Shown piece by piece: positions 1 through 6,126 of a stretch of 8,738 nt of DNA. The translations under genes were made by a program, and so were the position numbers. The notes beneath the pieces are model-generated. The model was not told the origin of the DNA. It searched no databases and saw only the letters and a program-made list of their open reading frames with translations. This DNA is from an uncultured bacterium (lineage in GTDB: Bacteria; Cyanobacteriota; Vampirovibrionia; Gastranaerophilales; Gastranaerophilaceae): NCBI GenBank assembly GCA_900551675.1, contig URXH01000076.1:1-8738 (forward strand). The letters are read 5' to 3'. The first letter of the stretch is position 1; each line of letters starts with the position of its first letter.

Positions 1-807
1 TGCAAAACTCAAGTTGCGGGTGCAGCGGCTACGCTGCCGAAACGAACTTATTCACTTATTAACCTATTCTCTTATTCACTTCACAAAAAAGCAGCGTTTA
101 CCTTGGCTGAGGTCTTGATAACTTTAGGTATTATCGGAGTGGTTGCAGCTATGACGATGCCGTCTCTTATCGCAAATCATCAGAGAAAAGTACTTGAGAC
201 AGCTTTTAAAAAAAGTTACGCAAACCTTTATAATGCCGTTAATTTAACAATTGCTGAAGATGGCGTGCCAAATATGGAAAAGGATTTTATTGCTTATAAG
301 GATAATGAGTTTTATGTCAGTGTCTATAATAAACTAAGTACTATTAAAGTTTTACCAAATAATTACTATCAGACAAAAGTTAATATAAAAGGATATACCA
401 AAAAGCCTATTAAAGGTGCAACTCCAACTCAATCACAAGGCTATATTACTCATATACTGGCAGACGGTAGTGCTGTAGGAGGAATGAAAAATTCAGGCGG
501 ATGGTATTTTACAGTAGATACAAACGGCCCGACAAAAGGCCCTAATGCATACGGACATGATATTTTTATATTTGTTATAAAATCTACTTATTCCCCCCGA
601 CTTGAGGCTCTTACCGGAGAATTAGCCCATAAGACAGATGATGAAGGTAATTCTTTTTCTCCTGATGATGATGTTTATTATGAAAGTTCAAAAGAATGCA
701 GCAGGACAAGTACAAAATTATCAAACGGGTTTGGCTGTACTCCTTATGCTGTAAAAAATCTTTGTCCTGATGACAATTCCAAGACATACTGGGAGTGTCT
801 GCCTTAA
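1..807 (+). CDS. Type IV pilin-like / type II secretion pseudopilin, 5'-truncated
   Basis: Secreted pilin-like subunit, expected to be cut by a prepilin peptidase and packed into a pilus or pseudopilus. The frame is open from base 1, and 268 codons are visible. The type III leader is basic (KKAA) and is followed by FTLAEVLITLGIIGVVAAM at codons 33 onward. The mature protein would start at Phe, with Glu at +5 and a hydrophobic helix ending near MTMPSLI. Ala rather than the usual Gly precedes the cut site. The C-terminal globular part has FTVDTNGPTKGPNAYGHD, which resembles the metal-binding loop of some major pseudopilins. Its four cysteines all lie in the last 36 residues and could form disulfides. 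No ATG, GTG or TTG occurs in frame before the TTG at 103, which lies inside the prepilin core and cannot be the start, so the true start is upstream of the window or non-standard. The gene ends at a strong terminator. Function beyond pilin-like is unknown. Confidence 0.88.
   Translation, partial: CKTQVAGAAATLPKRTYSLINLFSYSLHKKAAFTLAEVLITLGIIGVVAAMTMPSLIANHQRKVLETAFKKSYANLYNAVNLTIAEDGVPNMEKDFIAYKDNEFYVSVYNKLSTIKVLPNNYYQTKVNIKGYTKKPIKGATPTQSQGYITHILADGSAVGGMKNSGGWYFTVDTNGPTKGPNAYGHDIFIFVIKSTYSPRLEALTGELAHKTDDEGNSFSPDDDVYYESSKECSRTSTKLSNGFGCTPYAVKNLCPDDNSKTYWECLP
22..37. repeat. GC-rich 6-bp inverted repeat in the pseudopilin leader
   Basis: GCAGCG, a four-base GCTA loop and CGCTGC form a perfect short hairpin. 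It sits in a GC-rich patch (about 11-44, 22 of 34 bases G or C) that stands out from the AT-rich surroundings. It lies in the open frame before the prepilin motif. It may be a small repeat element or an RNA hairpin in the gene's leader; its role is unknown. Confidence 0.45.
47..81. repeat. Pair of 11-bp direct repeats, CTTATTCACTT
   Basis: CTTATTCACTT occurs at 47-57 and again at 71-81, 24 bases apart and therefore in the same reading frame. Read in the pseudopilin frame, each copy encodes part of a YSL segment (YSLINLFSYSLHKK). The 24-base period suggests a degenerate tandem repeat just upstream of the prepilin cut site. Confidence 0.55.
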
Positions 808-809
808 AC

Positions 810-838
810 AAAAAGGAGATTTTTTAAATCTCCTTTTT
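810..838. terminator. Bidirectional intrinsic terminator between convergent genes
   Basis: Bases 810-822 (AAAAAGGAGATTT) pair perfectly with 826-838 (AAATCTCCTTTTT) around a TTT loop, giving a 13-bp stem. The A-tract and T-tract flanks supply a U-run on both strands. It lies between the pseudopilin stop (805-807) and the sigma factor stop (837-839), overlapping the latter by two bases, so it can end transcription from both sides. Confidence 0.88.
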
Positions 839-1838
839 ATTCTCCAAAATAGTTTTTCAAACCGACTGCAAGTTTTTTATTTTTACAGAGTTTTTTTAGT
901 TTTGCAATGGCCCTGTTTTCGATTTGTCTAATTCGTTCTCTTGATACACCGTATTGAGAGCCTATTTCATCAAGTGTTTTTTTAGTTCCGTTACTGTCAA
1001 GCCCGTAACGTAAAATTAAAACGTCCCGTTCTTTCGGGCTTAATTGGTTTAGCATTTTTCTTATGTCATCGAACAAGTTTTCCTGAGAAACTCTGCTGTC
1101 AGGAGTAATTGATGCTTCATCAACTATGAAATCTGCAATTTTAGAAGAATCTTCCGAGGAGTTTGCCGGAGTTTCCATACTTATTGTGGATTGTGCAGAT
1201 TTTATTATCTGAGTAAGTTTATTTACAGGGACTCCGAGCCGGTAGGCTATTTCTTGTTTGGTTGGTGTATGACCTAATTCTGTTGTTAAATCGATTGTTG
1301 CACGGCGGATTTTCCCGAGAGATTCTATCATGTGTATTGGAAGTCTTATAATCCTTGCCTTATCGGCAATTGCGCGGCTTATGGACTGTTGTATCCACCA
1401 TGTCGCATAAGTTGAAAATTTGTAGCCCTTTGTGTAATCAAATCTGCCGGCAGCTTTCATCAAGCCCATATTTCCTTCCTGAATTAAGTCAAGAAATGAA
1501 AGACCTCTGCCTATGTATTTTTTTGCAATGCTTACCACAAGTCTTAAATTCGCGTTTACAAGAAGGTTTTTGGAAAAATCGTCATGGTCTTCGAATATTT
1601 TTTTCGCAAGTTCATGTTCCTGTTCCGCGGACAGAAGAGGAATTTTACCTATCTGCTGGAGGTAAATTCTTACTCCGTCATCAGAGTTTACGGTTGAGAG
1701 ATTTTCTTGAACTTTAGGATCTTCGACTGATTCCAATACGTCTTCGTCATCTTCGGGGATTTCAAGTTCATGAAAATTTACATCTTCATCAGAAATATCA
1801 TCTGTTAATATGCCGTATTTTTCTAGTTCTTTTTTCAT
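837..1838 (-). CDS. Sigma-70 family RNA polymerase sigma factor (RpoD/SigA-like, short form)
   Basis: Directs core RNA polymerase to promoters. The 333 residues begin with an acidic stretch (about 11-50). Region 1.2 follows (DGVRIYLQQIGKIPLLSAEQ, 54-73), then region 2 (about 90-160, with DLIQEGNMGLMKA and YATWWIQQSISRAI), region 3 (about 165-245) and region 4 (about 262-320), whose helix-turn-helix contains GVSRERIRQIE (297-307). There is no long region 1.1 or non-conserved insert, so the protein is shorter than many primary sigma factors. The region 2.4 segment WWIQQSISR differs from the usual WWIRQAITR: Gln replaces Arg and Ser replaces the -10-contacting Thr. Region 4.2 is intact. It may therefore be the housekeeping factor of a reduced lineage or a group 2 alternative factor, and sequence alone does not decide. 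The ATG is preceded by AGGAG with a 6-base spacer. It has its own promoter at 1901-1929. Confidence 0.95.
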   Translation of the reverse strand: MKKELEKYGILTDDISDEDVNFHELEIPEDDEDVLESVEDPKVQENLSTVNSDDGVRIYLQQIGKIPLLSAEQEHELAKKIFEDHDDFSKNLLVNANLRLVVSIAKKYIGRGLSFLDLIQEGNMGLMKAAGRFDYTKGYKFSTYATWWIQQSISRAIADKARIIRLPIHMIESLGKIRRATIDLTTELGHTPTKQEIAYRLGVPVNKLTQIIKSAQSTISMETPANSSEDSSKIADFIVDEASITPDSRVSQENLFDDIRKMLNQLSPKERDVLILRYGLDSNGTKKTLDEIGSQYGVSRERIRQIENRAIAKLKKLCKNKKLAVGLKNYFGE

Positions 1839-1900
1839 CTCTCTCTCCTGTAGTGCGAATGTAGCCGTCTGATAATTTGTATTCAGACTTTTACAAATCT

Positions 1901-1929
1901 ATTATAATTAATTTTTCAATTTTTGTCTA
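1901..1929 (-). promoter_or_regulatory. Sigma-70-type promoter for the sigma factor gene
   Basis: On the minus strand, TAGACA (1924-1929) is followed by a 17-base spacer and a perfect TATAAT (1901-1906). The start of transcription would fall near 1894, about 55 bases before the ATG. The -35 box lies inside the last codons of rlmB, so the sigma gene can be expressed independently of the nadA-rlmB message. A small stem (GTCTGA 1867-1872 with TCAGAC 1883-1888) would lie in the leader. Confidence 0.65.
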
Positions 1930-2645
1930 ACAGTTTCAAAAATGATTGCACTCAAGGCATTTGAAACATTCAAGGAATTAAATTCTTTCAGCATAGGAAT
2001 TTTTACAATAAAGTCCGATGCTTTGAGAAGTGATTTTGACACTCCTGCGTGTTCGGCTCCCATAATGAGTGCAAAATTCATATTTTTATAGTCAACATCA
2101 AAATAATTATCTTTTGCATTTGCGTCTGCTGCAACTACCCACCAGTCGGAATTTTTTAATTTTTGAACAGCATTCACAAGACTGTTTACTTTTATAATAG
2201 GGATATGATTAATTGCGCCGGCACTTGTTTTTTCAACTGTAGCATTAACCTGTACATTTCGCCTTGAAGGTATAATTATGCCTGATACTCCTGCGCAGAC
2301 GCAGGTTCTGATTATTGCTCCGAGATTGTGCGAATCTTCTACCCCGTCAAGGATTACAAGTGATGAATTTTCATGCTTTTCTTCTAAAAATTCATCCAGA
2401 TTCATATATTTTATCGGAGAAATTTGGGCAATTACTCCTTGATGATTGAATTCAGCGTATGGCAGGAATTTTTCTTTTGCCACAAATTGGAAAACAATTC
2501 CGTTTTCTTTTGCAAGCTCCTTAATTTTATTTAATTTGGAATCACTATGGATATTTTTTGAAATAAGTATTTTATTTATTTCTCTGTCGCCGGAGATTAA
2601 AGCTTCTAATACTGAATTTTTTCCGAAAATTATATTTCCCTGCAT
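1908..2645 (-). CDS. rlmB: 23S rRNA (guanosine-2'-O)-methyltransferase, SpoU/TrmH family
   Basis: SAM-dependent SPOUT enzyme. By family, RlmB methylates the ribose of a conserved guanosine in the peptidyl-transferase loop of 23S rRNA. The 245 residues match the usual length. An N-terminal substrate-binding domain (about 3-78, IFGKNSVLEAL to HQGVIAQI) leads to the knotted catalytic domain. Motif 1 is DGVEDSHNLGAIIRTC (100-115; Asn107 and Arg113). Motif 2 is MGAEHAGVS (195-203), where E. coli-type enzymes have GAEGEG. Motif 3 is NSLNVSNALSAIIFETVRQ (223-241). The RNA target is inferred from the family, and a tRNA or other rRNA site cannot be excluded. The start ATG overlaps the nadA stop by one base (TAATG), and GGAG lies 7 bases upstream, so translation is probably coupled to nadA. 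Confidence 0.9.
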   Translation of the reverse strand: MQGNIIFGKNSVLEALISGDREINKILISKNIHSDSKLNKIKELAKENGIVFQFVAKEKFLPYAEFNHQGVIAQISPIKYMNLDEFLEEKHENSSLVILDGVEDSHNLGAIIRTCVCAGVSGIIIPSRRNVQVNATVEKTSAGAINHIPIIKVNSLVNAVQKLKNSDWWVVAADANAKDNYFDVDYKNMNFALIMGAEHAGVSKSLLKASDFIVKIPMLKEFNSLNVSNALSAIIFETVRQKLKN

Positions 2646-3565
2646 TATTTTACTCCTGCTGATGACACATCAAGCATTCTTTGTATACATTTAAGTGCTT
2701 TTTCTGCAATTTCTTTATCAACATGTATTTCCGGAGTTTCGTTTTTTAAAGCGTTATATATTTCCGCAATATTAATCAGCTTCATACTTTTGCATACTGC
2801 AGGTTTGTCGTCAATATTACGGAAAAGCTTTTGCGGGTAATCTCTTTGCAGTCTTTCAATAACTCCGCTTTCTGTTGCAATAATAAACTCTTTTTCAGGA
2901 CTGTTTTTTACATAGTTCATAATTCCTGTTGTGCTGCCTACATAGTCAGCTTTATCAAGAAATTCTTCTCTACATTCAGGGTGTGCAAGAACTAATGCTT
3001 TAGGATATTTATTTTTAGTTTTTTCTATACTGTCCGGAGAATAATTATTATGTATAGGGCAATAACCGTCATAAGTTATGACTTCTACATTTTTGAGCTG
3101 TTTTTCAACCCATCTGCCAAGGTTTTTATCCGGGAGAAATAAAACTTTTTCTGCGTTCAGGCTGTCAACAATTTGGACTGCATTTGAGCTGGTGCAGCAG
3201 ATGTCGCATTCGGATTTCACCTCAGCTGTTGAATTTATATAGCAGACGACGGGAATTTCAGGATTTTGGGTCTTAAATTCTCTTAATTGTTTAAGATTAA
3301 TCATATCGGCCATATCGCATCCGGCATTTATATCAGGCAAAATAACTTTTTTAGACGGATTAAGTATTTTTGCTGTTTGAGCCATAAAATAAACTCCTGC
3401 AAATATAATAATATCAGCATCGGTTTTTGACGCCATGCGGCTTAAATAAAGCGAATCTCCGACATAATCGGCAACTTCATCAACTTCAACATTCTGGTAG
3501 CAATGAGCGAGTATAACAGCGTTTTTTTCTTTTTTAAGCCTGTTTATTTCGGTTAAGTAATTCAT
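2645..3565 (-). CDS. nadA: Quinolinate synthase NadA
   Basis: Cytoplasmic [4Fe-4S] enzyme of de novo NAD synthesis, condensing iminoaspartate with dihydroxyacetone phosphate to give quinolinate. The 306 residues are typical of the compact NadA form. The three expected cluster ligands are visible: Cys83 (NAGCDMADM), Cys198 (HPECREE) and Cys258 (KPAVCKSMKL). Active-site elements include AHCYQ (20-24), GDSLYLS (36-42), CYINSTAEVKSE (108-119) with Tyr109 and Asn111, and the STTGIM loop (211-216). An extra Cys cluster, CDICC (120-124), follows the substrate motif and is common in the family. The ATG is preceded by GGAGG, with a fairly long 11-base spacer. No nadB or nadC is adjacent, so the iminoaspartate source and the next step must be encoded elsewhere. 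It is the first gene of a nadA-rlmB unit, divergent from the pilus genes. Confidence 0.96.
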   Translation of the reverse strand: MNYLTEINRLKKEKNAVILAHCYQNVEVDEVADYVGDSLYLSRMASKTDADIIIFAGVYFMAQTAKILNPSKKVILPDINAGCDMADMINLKQLREFKTQNPEIPVVCYINSTAEVKSECDICCTSSNAVQIVDSLNAEKVLFLPDKNLGRWVEKQLKNVEVITYDGYCPIHNNYSPDSIEKTKNKYPKALVLAHPECREEFLDKADYVGSTTGIMNYVKNSPEKEFIIATESGVIERLQRDYPQKLFRNIDDKPAVCKSMKLINIAEIYNALKNETPEIHVDKEIAEKALKCIQRMLDVSSAGVK

Positions 3566-3605
3566 TTACAGCTCGTCCTCCGTTTAGTGTAAATTTATGT
3601 TAAAT

Positions 3606-3635
3606 TTGCAAACTTTATAAAATATATTGTATAAT
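3606..3635 (+). promoter_or_regulatory. Probable promoter for the pilus platform genes
   Basis: TTGCAA (3606-3611), an 18-base spacer and a perfect TATAAT (3630-3635) lie upstream of the PilM/PilN-like gene. Transcription would begin near 3642, giving a leader of about 37 bases. The TTGCAA is part of an 8-base palindrome TTTGCAAA (3605-3612), which could also be a protein-binding site. Confidence 0.5.
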
Positions 3636-3653
3636 AAAAATGTAAGTGAGCAA
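3626..3653 (-). promoter_or_regulatory. Possible promoter for nadA-rlmB
   Basis: On the minus strand, TTGCTC (3648-3653) and TACAAT (3626-3631) are 16 bases apart. The -35 match is poor. Its -10 box overlaps the -10 of the opposite promoter, so the two would compete for polymerase. It is the best candidate seen in the 113-base intergenic region, but it remains weak. Confidence 0.3.
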
Positions 3654-3678
3654 ATAAGTATAAGAAAAAGATATAGTT

Positions 3679-5343
3679 ATGGATTTAAAAAATATTTTAT
3701 CTCAATTAGGTGTTGGCAGTAAAGATACTGTTTATCTTTCAGTTACTCCTGGTGTAGGTTTAGAACTAATTCAGCTTGATATACAAAGTCGTACAGTAAA
3801 AAATTATTCATACCGCCCTCTCGAATACAATGAATCATTAAGAGAAATTGCGGATATAGAAGCATTCAAAAACGCTGTAACCGAGCTTTTTGAAGAACTA
3901 AAGATTAATCCTAATTGTAGTGTTGTGCTTAACCTTCCTATGGTTTTATTTGGCAGCAAAGATTTACCTCTTTTGCTTGCAGATGATGCAATACAAGAAG
4001 CCTTAACGTCGGAAGTTGAGCAATCATATATTTTTAAACGCTATGAGCCTGTCGTAAGCTGGTGTGATTCTAACTCTATGCAGTCTGGAGATTCAAGAAA
4101 ACTTTTTTATTCTGCAGTGCAGAAAAGTGTAATTGATGATATTAAAAACGCATTAGCTGAACTTGGAATAACTCTTGCAGGTGTTGAAATCTCACTTACA
4201 TCAATCTTAAAAGCAATGGCATTTTCAGGGCTGGCAGAACAGCAAATGAAAGATAATGTGTCATGGAACCTAATGCTTATAACACCGAGCGGTTATTCTA
4301 TTTGTTCTCTTATAGGAAAAAATATTGTTGATTTTTATGATGAGCCTCTGGCTATTAAGTCTTTTGAAGGTGATGAAATTTATAATGCAATCAATGCATC
4401 AGCACAGATTACTTTAATGAGTTATCCTGCAAATTATCTGTATATAGTTTCTGAAACTGATATGGTAAGTGCAGAACTGCTGGCAAAACGCCTTCAAACA
4501 GATAGTATAGTTAATTTCTTAGAAAATAACAGTTTTAAGAAACAGGATGTTTTGCCTGTAAGTTTAGAAGTTATTGAAGACACAGCACATAAAATATCTC
4601 TTGAAGCAATAGGTATTGCTTCTGGAAATGCTGTTTCGATGCCTGTCAAATTTAATTTTATGGTAGCAGGAACTGGTGGAGAAACTTTAAAAGAAGATCC
4701 TAATGAGCCAATTCATGTAGTTCTTGGGTCTTCAGAATTTGATATTTCTCCTAATGCCGCAAGAAATGTTGCGCTGTTAATTGCTATAGTTGCTGTTGTC
4801 CCGGTACTTGGGGCTTTTATAGGAATTCCTATGATTGCCAACCAGAAGCAGGCGCAGCTGGATGATGTAAATTCCCGTCTTGAACAGACAAATGCCGAAA
4901 TCAAAAGAATTCAAGAAGAGCAAAATAAAGAAAATGACTTTGATGTAAATGCAGAAATTAAAAAAGTTATGACCAATAATCGTTCAAAACTTATGGGGTA
5001 TACGGCTTTAGGTGAATCTGTTCCTAAAAAAGTATGGTTGACTTATTTTACTGCAAAAGGCGATGGAAAATTTAATATTAAAGGAGAATCTGATAATGTA
5101 GAAGATGTTTATCTTTTCTATAAAAATATGAAAGATTCTTTAATAAGTACACAGCTTAGGCTGCATAAACTTCAAATGAAAAATGATTCTGTAGAAGATG
5201 CTGTTACTATTGATCCAAATCAGCCTTCTGATTATGAGTTTGAAATTACAAATATGTCTAATTCTGAAATCAATAATATCGAAAAAGCTCTTGCAGAGAA
5301 ATTAAAGCAGGCTTCGGACAGTAAAAAAGATGACAAGAAGTAA
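3679..5343 (+). CDS. PilM/PilN-type (GspL-like) fused pilus assembly platform protein
   Basis: Bitopic inner-membrane protein, probably part of the assembly platform of a type IV pilus or type II secretion system. Residues 1-330 read as a PilM/GspL cytoplasmic actin-like fold. Family-like segments are the AIQEALTSEVEQSYIFKRYEPVVSW stretch (104-128), the helix near 152-180 with ELGITLAGVEISLTSI, and the second-half strand at 197-222. The nucleotide-binding signatures of true PilM (GxDxG-type start, second phosphate loop) are not evident, so ATP binding is doubtful. A membrane helix (about 362-386) follows, then a coiled-coil stretch (about 389-430) and a PilN-like small alpha/beta domain (about 440-527), ending in a Lys/Asp-rich tail. 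The INLLP peptide by which PilN docks to PilM is absent, as expected if the two are one chain. There is no clear Shine-Dalgarno sequence before the ATG. PilO follows 45 bases downstream. Assignment rests on architecture and fold-level resemblance. Confidence 0.72.
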   Translation: MDLKNILSQLGVGSKDTVYLSVTPGVGLELIQLDIQSRTVKNYSYRPLEYNESLREIADIEAFKNAVTELFEELKINPNCSVVLNLPMVLFGSKDLPLLLADDAIQEALTSEVEQSYIFKRYEPVVSWCDSNSMQSGDSRKLFYSAVQKSVIDDIKNALAELGITLAGVEISLTSILKAMAFSGLAEQQMKDNVSWNLMLITPSGYSICSLIGKNIVDFYDEPLAIKSFEGDEIYNAINASAQITLMSYPANYLYIVSETDMVSAELLAKRLQTDSIVNFLENNSFKKQDVLPVSLEVIEDTAHKISLEAIGIASGNAVSMPVKFNFMVAGTGGETLKEDPNEPIHVVLGSSEFDISPNAARNVALLIAIVAVVPVLGAFIGIPMIANQKQAQLDDVNSRLEQTNAEIKRIQEEQNKENDFDVNAEIKKVMTNNRSKLMGYTALGESVPKKVWLTYFTAKGDGKFNIKGESDNVEDVYLFYKNMKDSLISTQLRLHKLQMKNDSVEDAVTIDPNQPSDYEFEITNMSNSEINNIEKALAEKLKQASDSKKDDKK

Positions 5344-5375
5344 ATTGATTTTAATTTTTAAGAAAAAATACATCC

Positions 5376-5391
5376 GGGAGAGTAAAAAGTG
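5376..5391 (+). promoter_or_regulatory. Ribosome-binding site fixing the GTG start of the PilO-like gene
   Basis: GGGAG (5376-5380) lies 8 bases before the GTG at 5389-5391. This supports initiation at GTG and gives an N-terminus MDKYSIYLKK directly followed by the membrane helix. Confidence 0.65.
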
Positions 5392-6114
5392 GACAAATAC
5401 AGCATATATTTAAAGAAATTTCAAATAGCTATAGGGATACTGGTTATTGCGCTTATTGCGGTAATTGCGATGATCGTAAAAACCGTTCCTGAAGTTCAGA
5501 GAATTATGCAGATTCAAGAAGAACATAAAACTCAGTCTGCATCTCTTGCAGATGCTGAAAGAAAACTTGCAGATTTAAAAGCTGATGCATTGCGCAAGGA
5601 AGCTGAACAGGAAGATGTTCCAAAATTTTTCTTTAAACCAATTACTGAAGGACTTGATTCCGAAGCAGCTATTTCCGATGAATTCGGGGAAATCCTGCAG
5701 TTAATGAGAGACAATAAAATAAAAGTCCGTTCCGTAAACTACGATTATGATCCTAAAGATGACAATTTTGTAAAAAATGTTCCTTTTAAATATCATGTAT
5801 GCCGTATAACAGCAGATATGGTTGCGAATTATGCCAGTTTTGCCAGTTTTTTAAGAGAATTGTATAAGCATGAACATTTCCTTGATATTGTAAAAATTGA
5901 GATTACTCCTTATGATAAAAATAAGCGGATTTTACTTGTAAGCGTTGAAATTAAGCTTTATGCTCAAAAGGATGAAGCTACTGCGGCAAAAGAACGAGAA
6001 GCAGCTGATGCTGCGGCCAAAGCTCAGGCTTCTGATTCTGAGGGAAATGACGGTAAAGTCCCTTCTCCTCAGCCTGCCAGCAACGGGGGTGTTTCCCCTG
6101 AAGCTACTGAATAA
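5389..6114 (+). CDS. PilO-like pilus/secretion inner-membrane alignment protein
   Basis: Probable partner of the upstream PilM/PilN-like protein in the inner-membrane platform. The 241 residues show the PilO/GspM plan. A short basic cytoplasmic N-terminus (KYSIYLKKF) leads to one membrane helix (about 12-31), a coiled-coil stretch rich in Glu, Lys and Ala (about 33-75), and a periplasmic alpha/beta domain (about 83-192). That domain includes ISDEFGEILQLMRDNKIKVRSV, and the segment VANYASFASFLRELYKHEHFLDIVKIEI is typical of the PilO ferredoxin-like fold. The tail (195-241) is a low-complexity Ala/Glu then Pro/Ser/Gly stretch, probably disordered. Translation starts at GTG with a good GGGAG site. 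It is 45 bases after the preceding gene with no terminator, so the two are co-transcribed. No PilP or secretin gene follows; the next gene is convergent. Confidence 0.72.
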   Translation: MDKYSIYLKKFQIAIGILVIALIAVIAMIVKTVPEVQRIMQIQEEHKTQSASLADAERKLADLKADALRKEAEQEDVPKFFFKPITEGLDSEAAISDEFGEILQLMRDNKIKVRSVNYDYDPKDDNFVKNVPFKYHVCRITADMVANYASFASFLRELYKHEHFLDIVKIEITPYDKNKRILLVSVEIKLYAQKDEATAAKEREAADAAAKAQASDSEGNDGKVPSPQPASNGGVSPEATE

Positions 6115-6126
6115 TACTGTTATTCA
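6108..6126. other. AT-rich hairpin spanning two convergent stop codons
   Basis: TGAATAA (6108-6114) and TTATTCA (6120-6126) form a perfect 7-bp stem around TACTG. The TAA stops of both convergent genes lie within the stem. It lacks a GC-rich stem and a T-run, so it is at best a weak terminator; with only five bases between the genes no other terminator is seen. Confidence 0.35.

Noticed and set aside
1355..1717. 120-codon open frame on the plus strand opposite the sigma gene
   Set aside because: It is antisense to the highly conserved sigma regions 2 and 3, and its translation is Cys/Leu/Ser-rich with no domain, as expected of a shadow frame.
1867..1888. GTCTGA / TCAGAC hairpin as a terminator after rlmB
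   Set aside because: There is no T-run after it on the minus strand. It more likely lies in the sigma factor leader, and no known riboswitch pattern is seen.
6085..6098. GGGG / CCCC hairpin near the PilO end as a terminator
   Set aside because: It is a four-pair stem inside the coding sequence, and a Gly/Val/Ser codon run explains it; no T-run follows.
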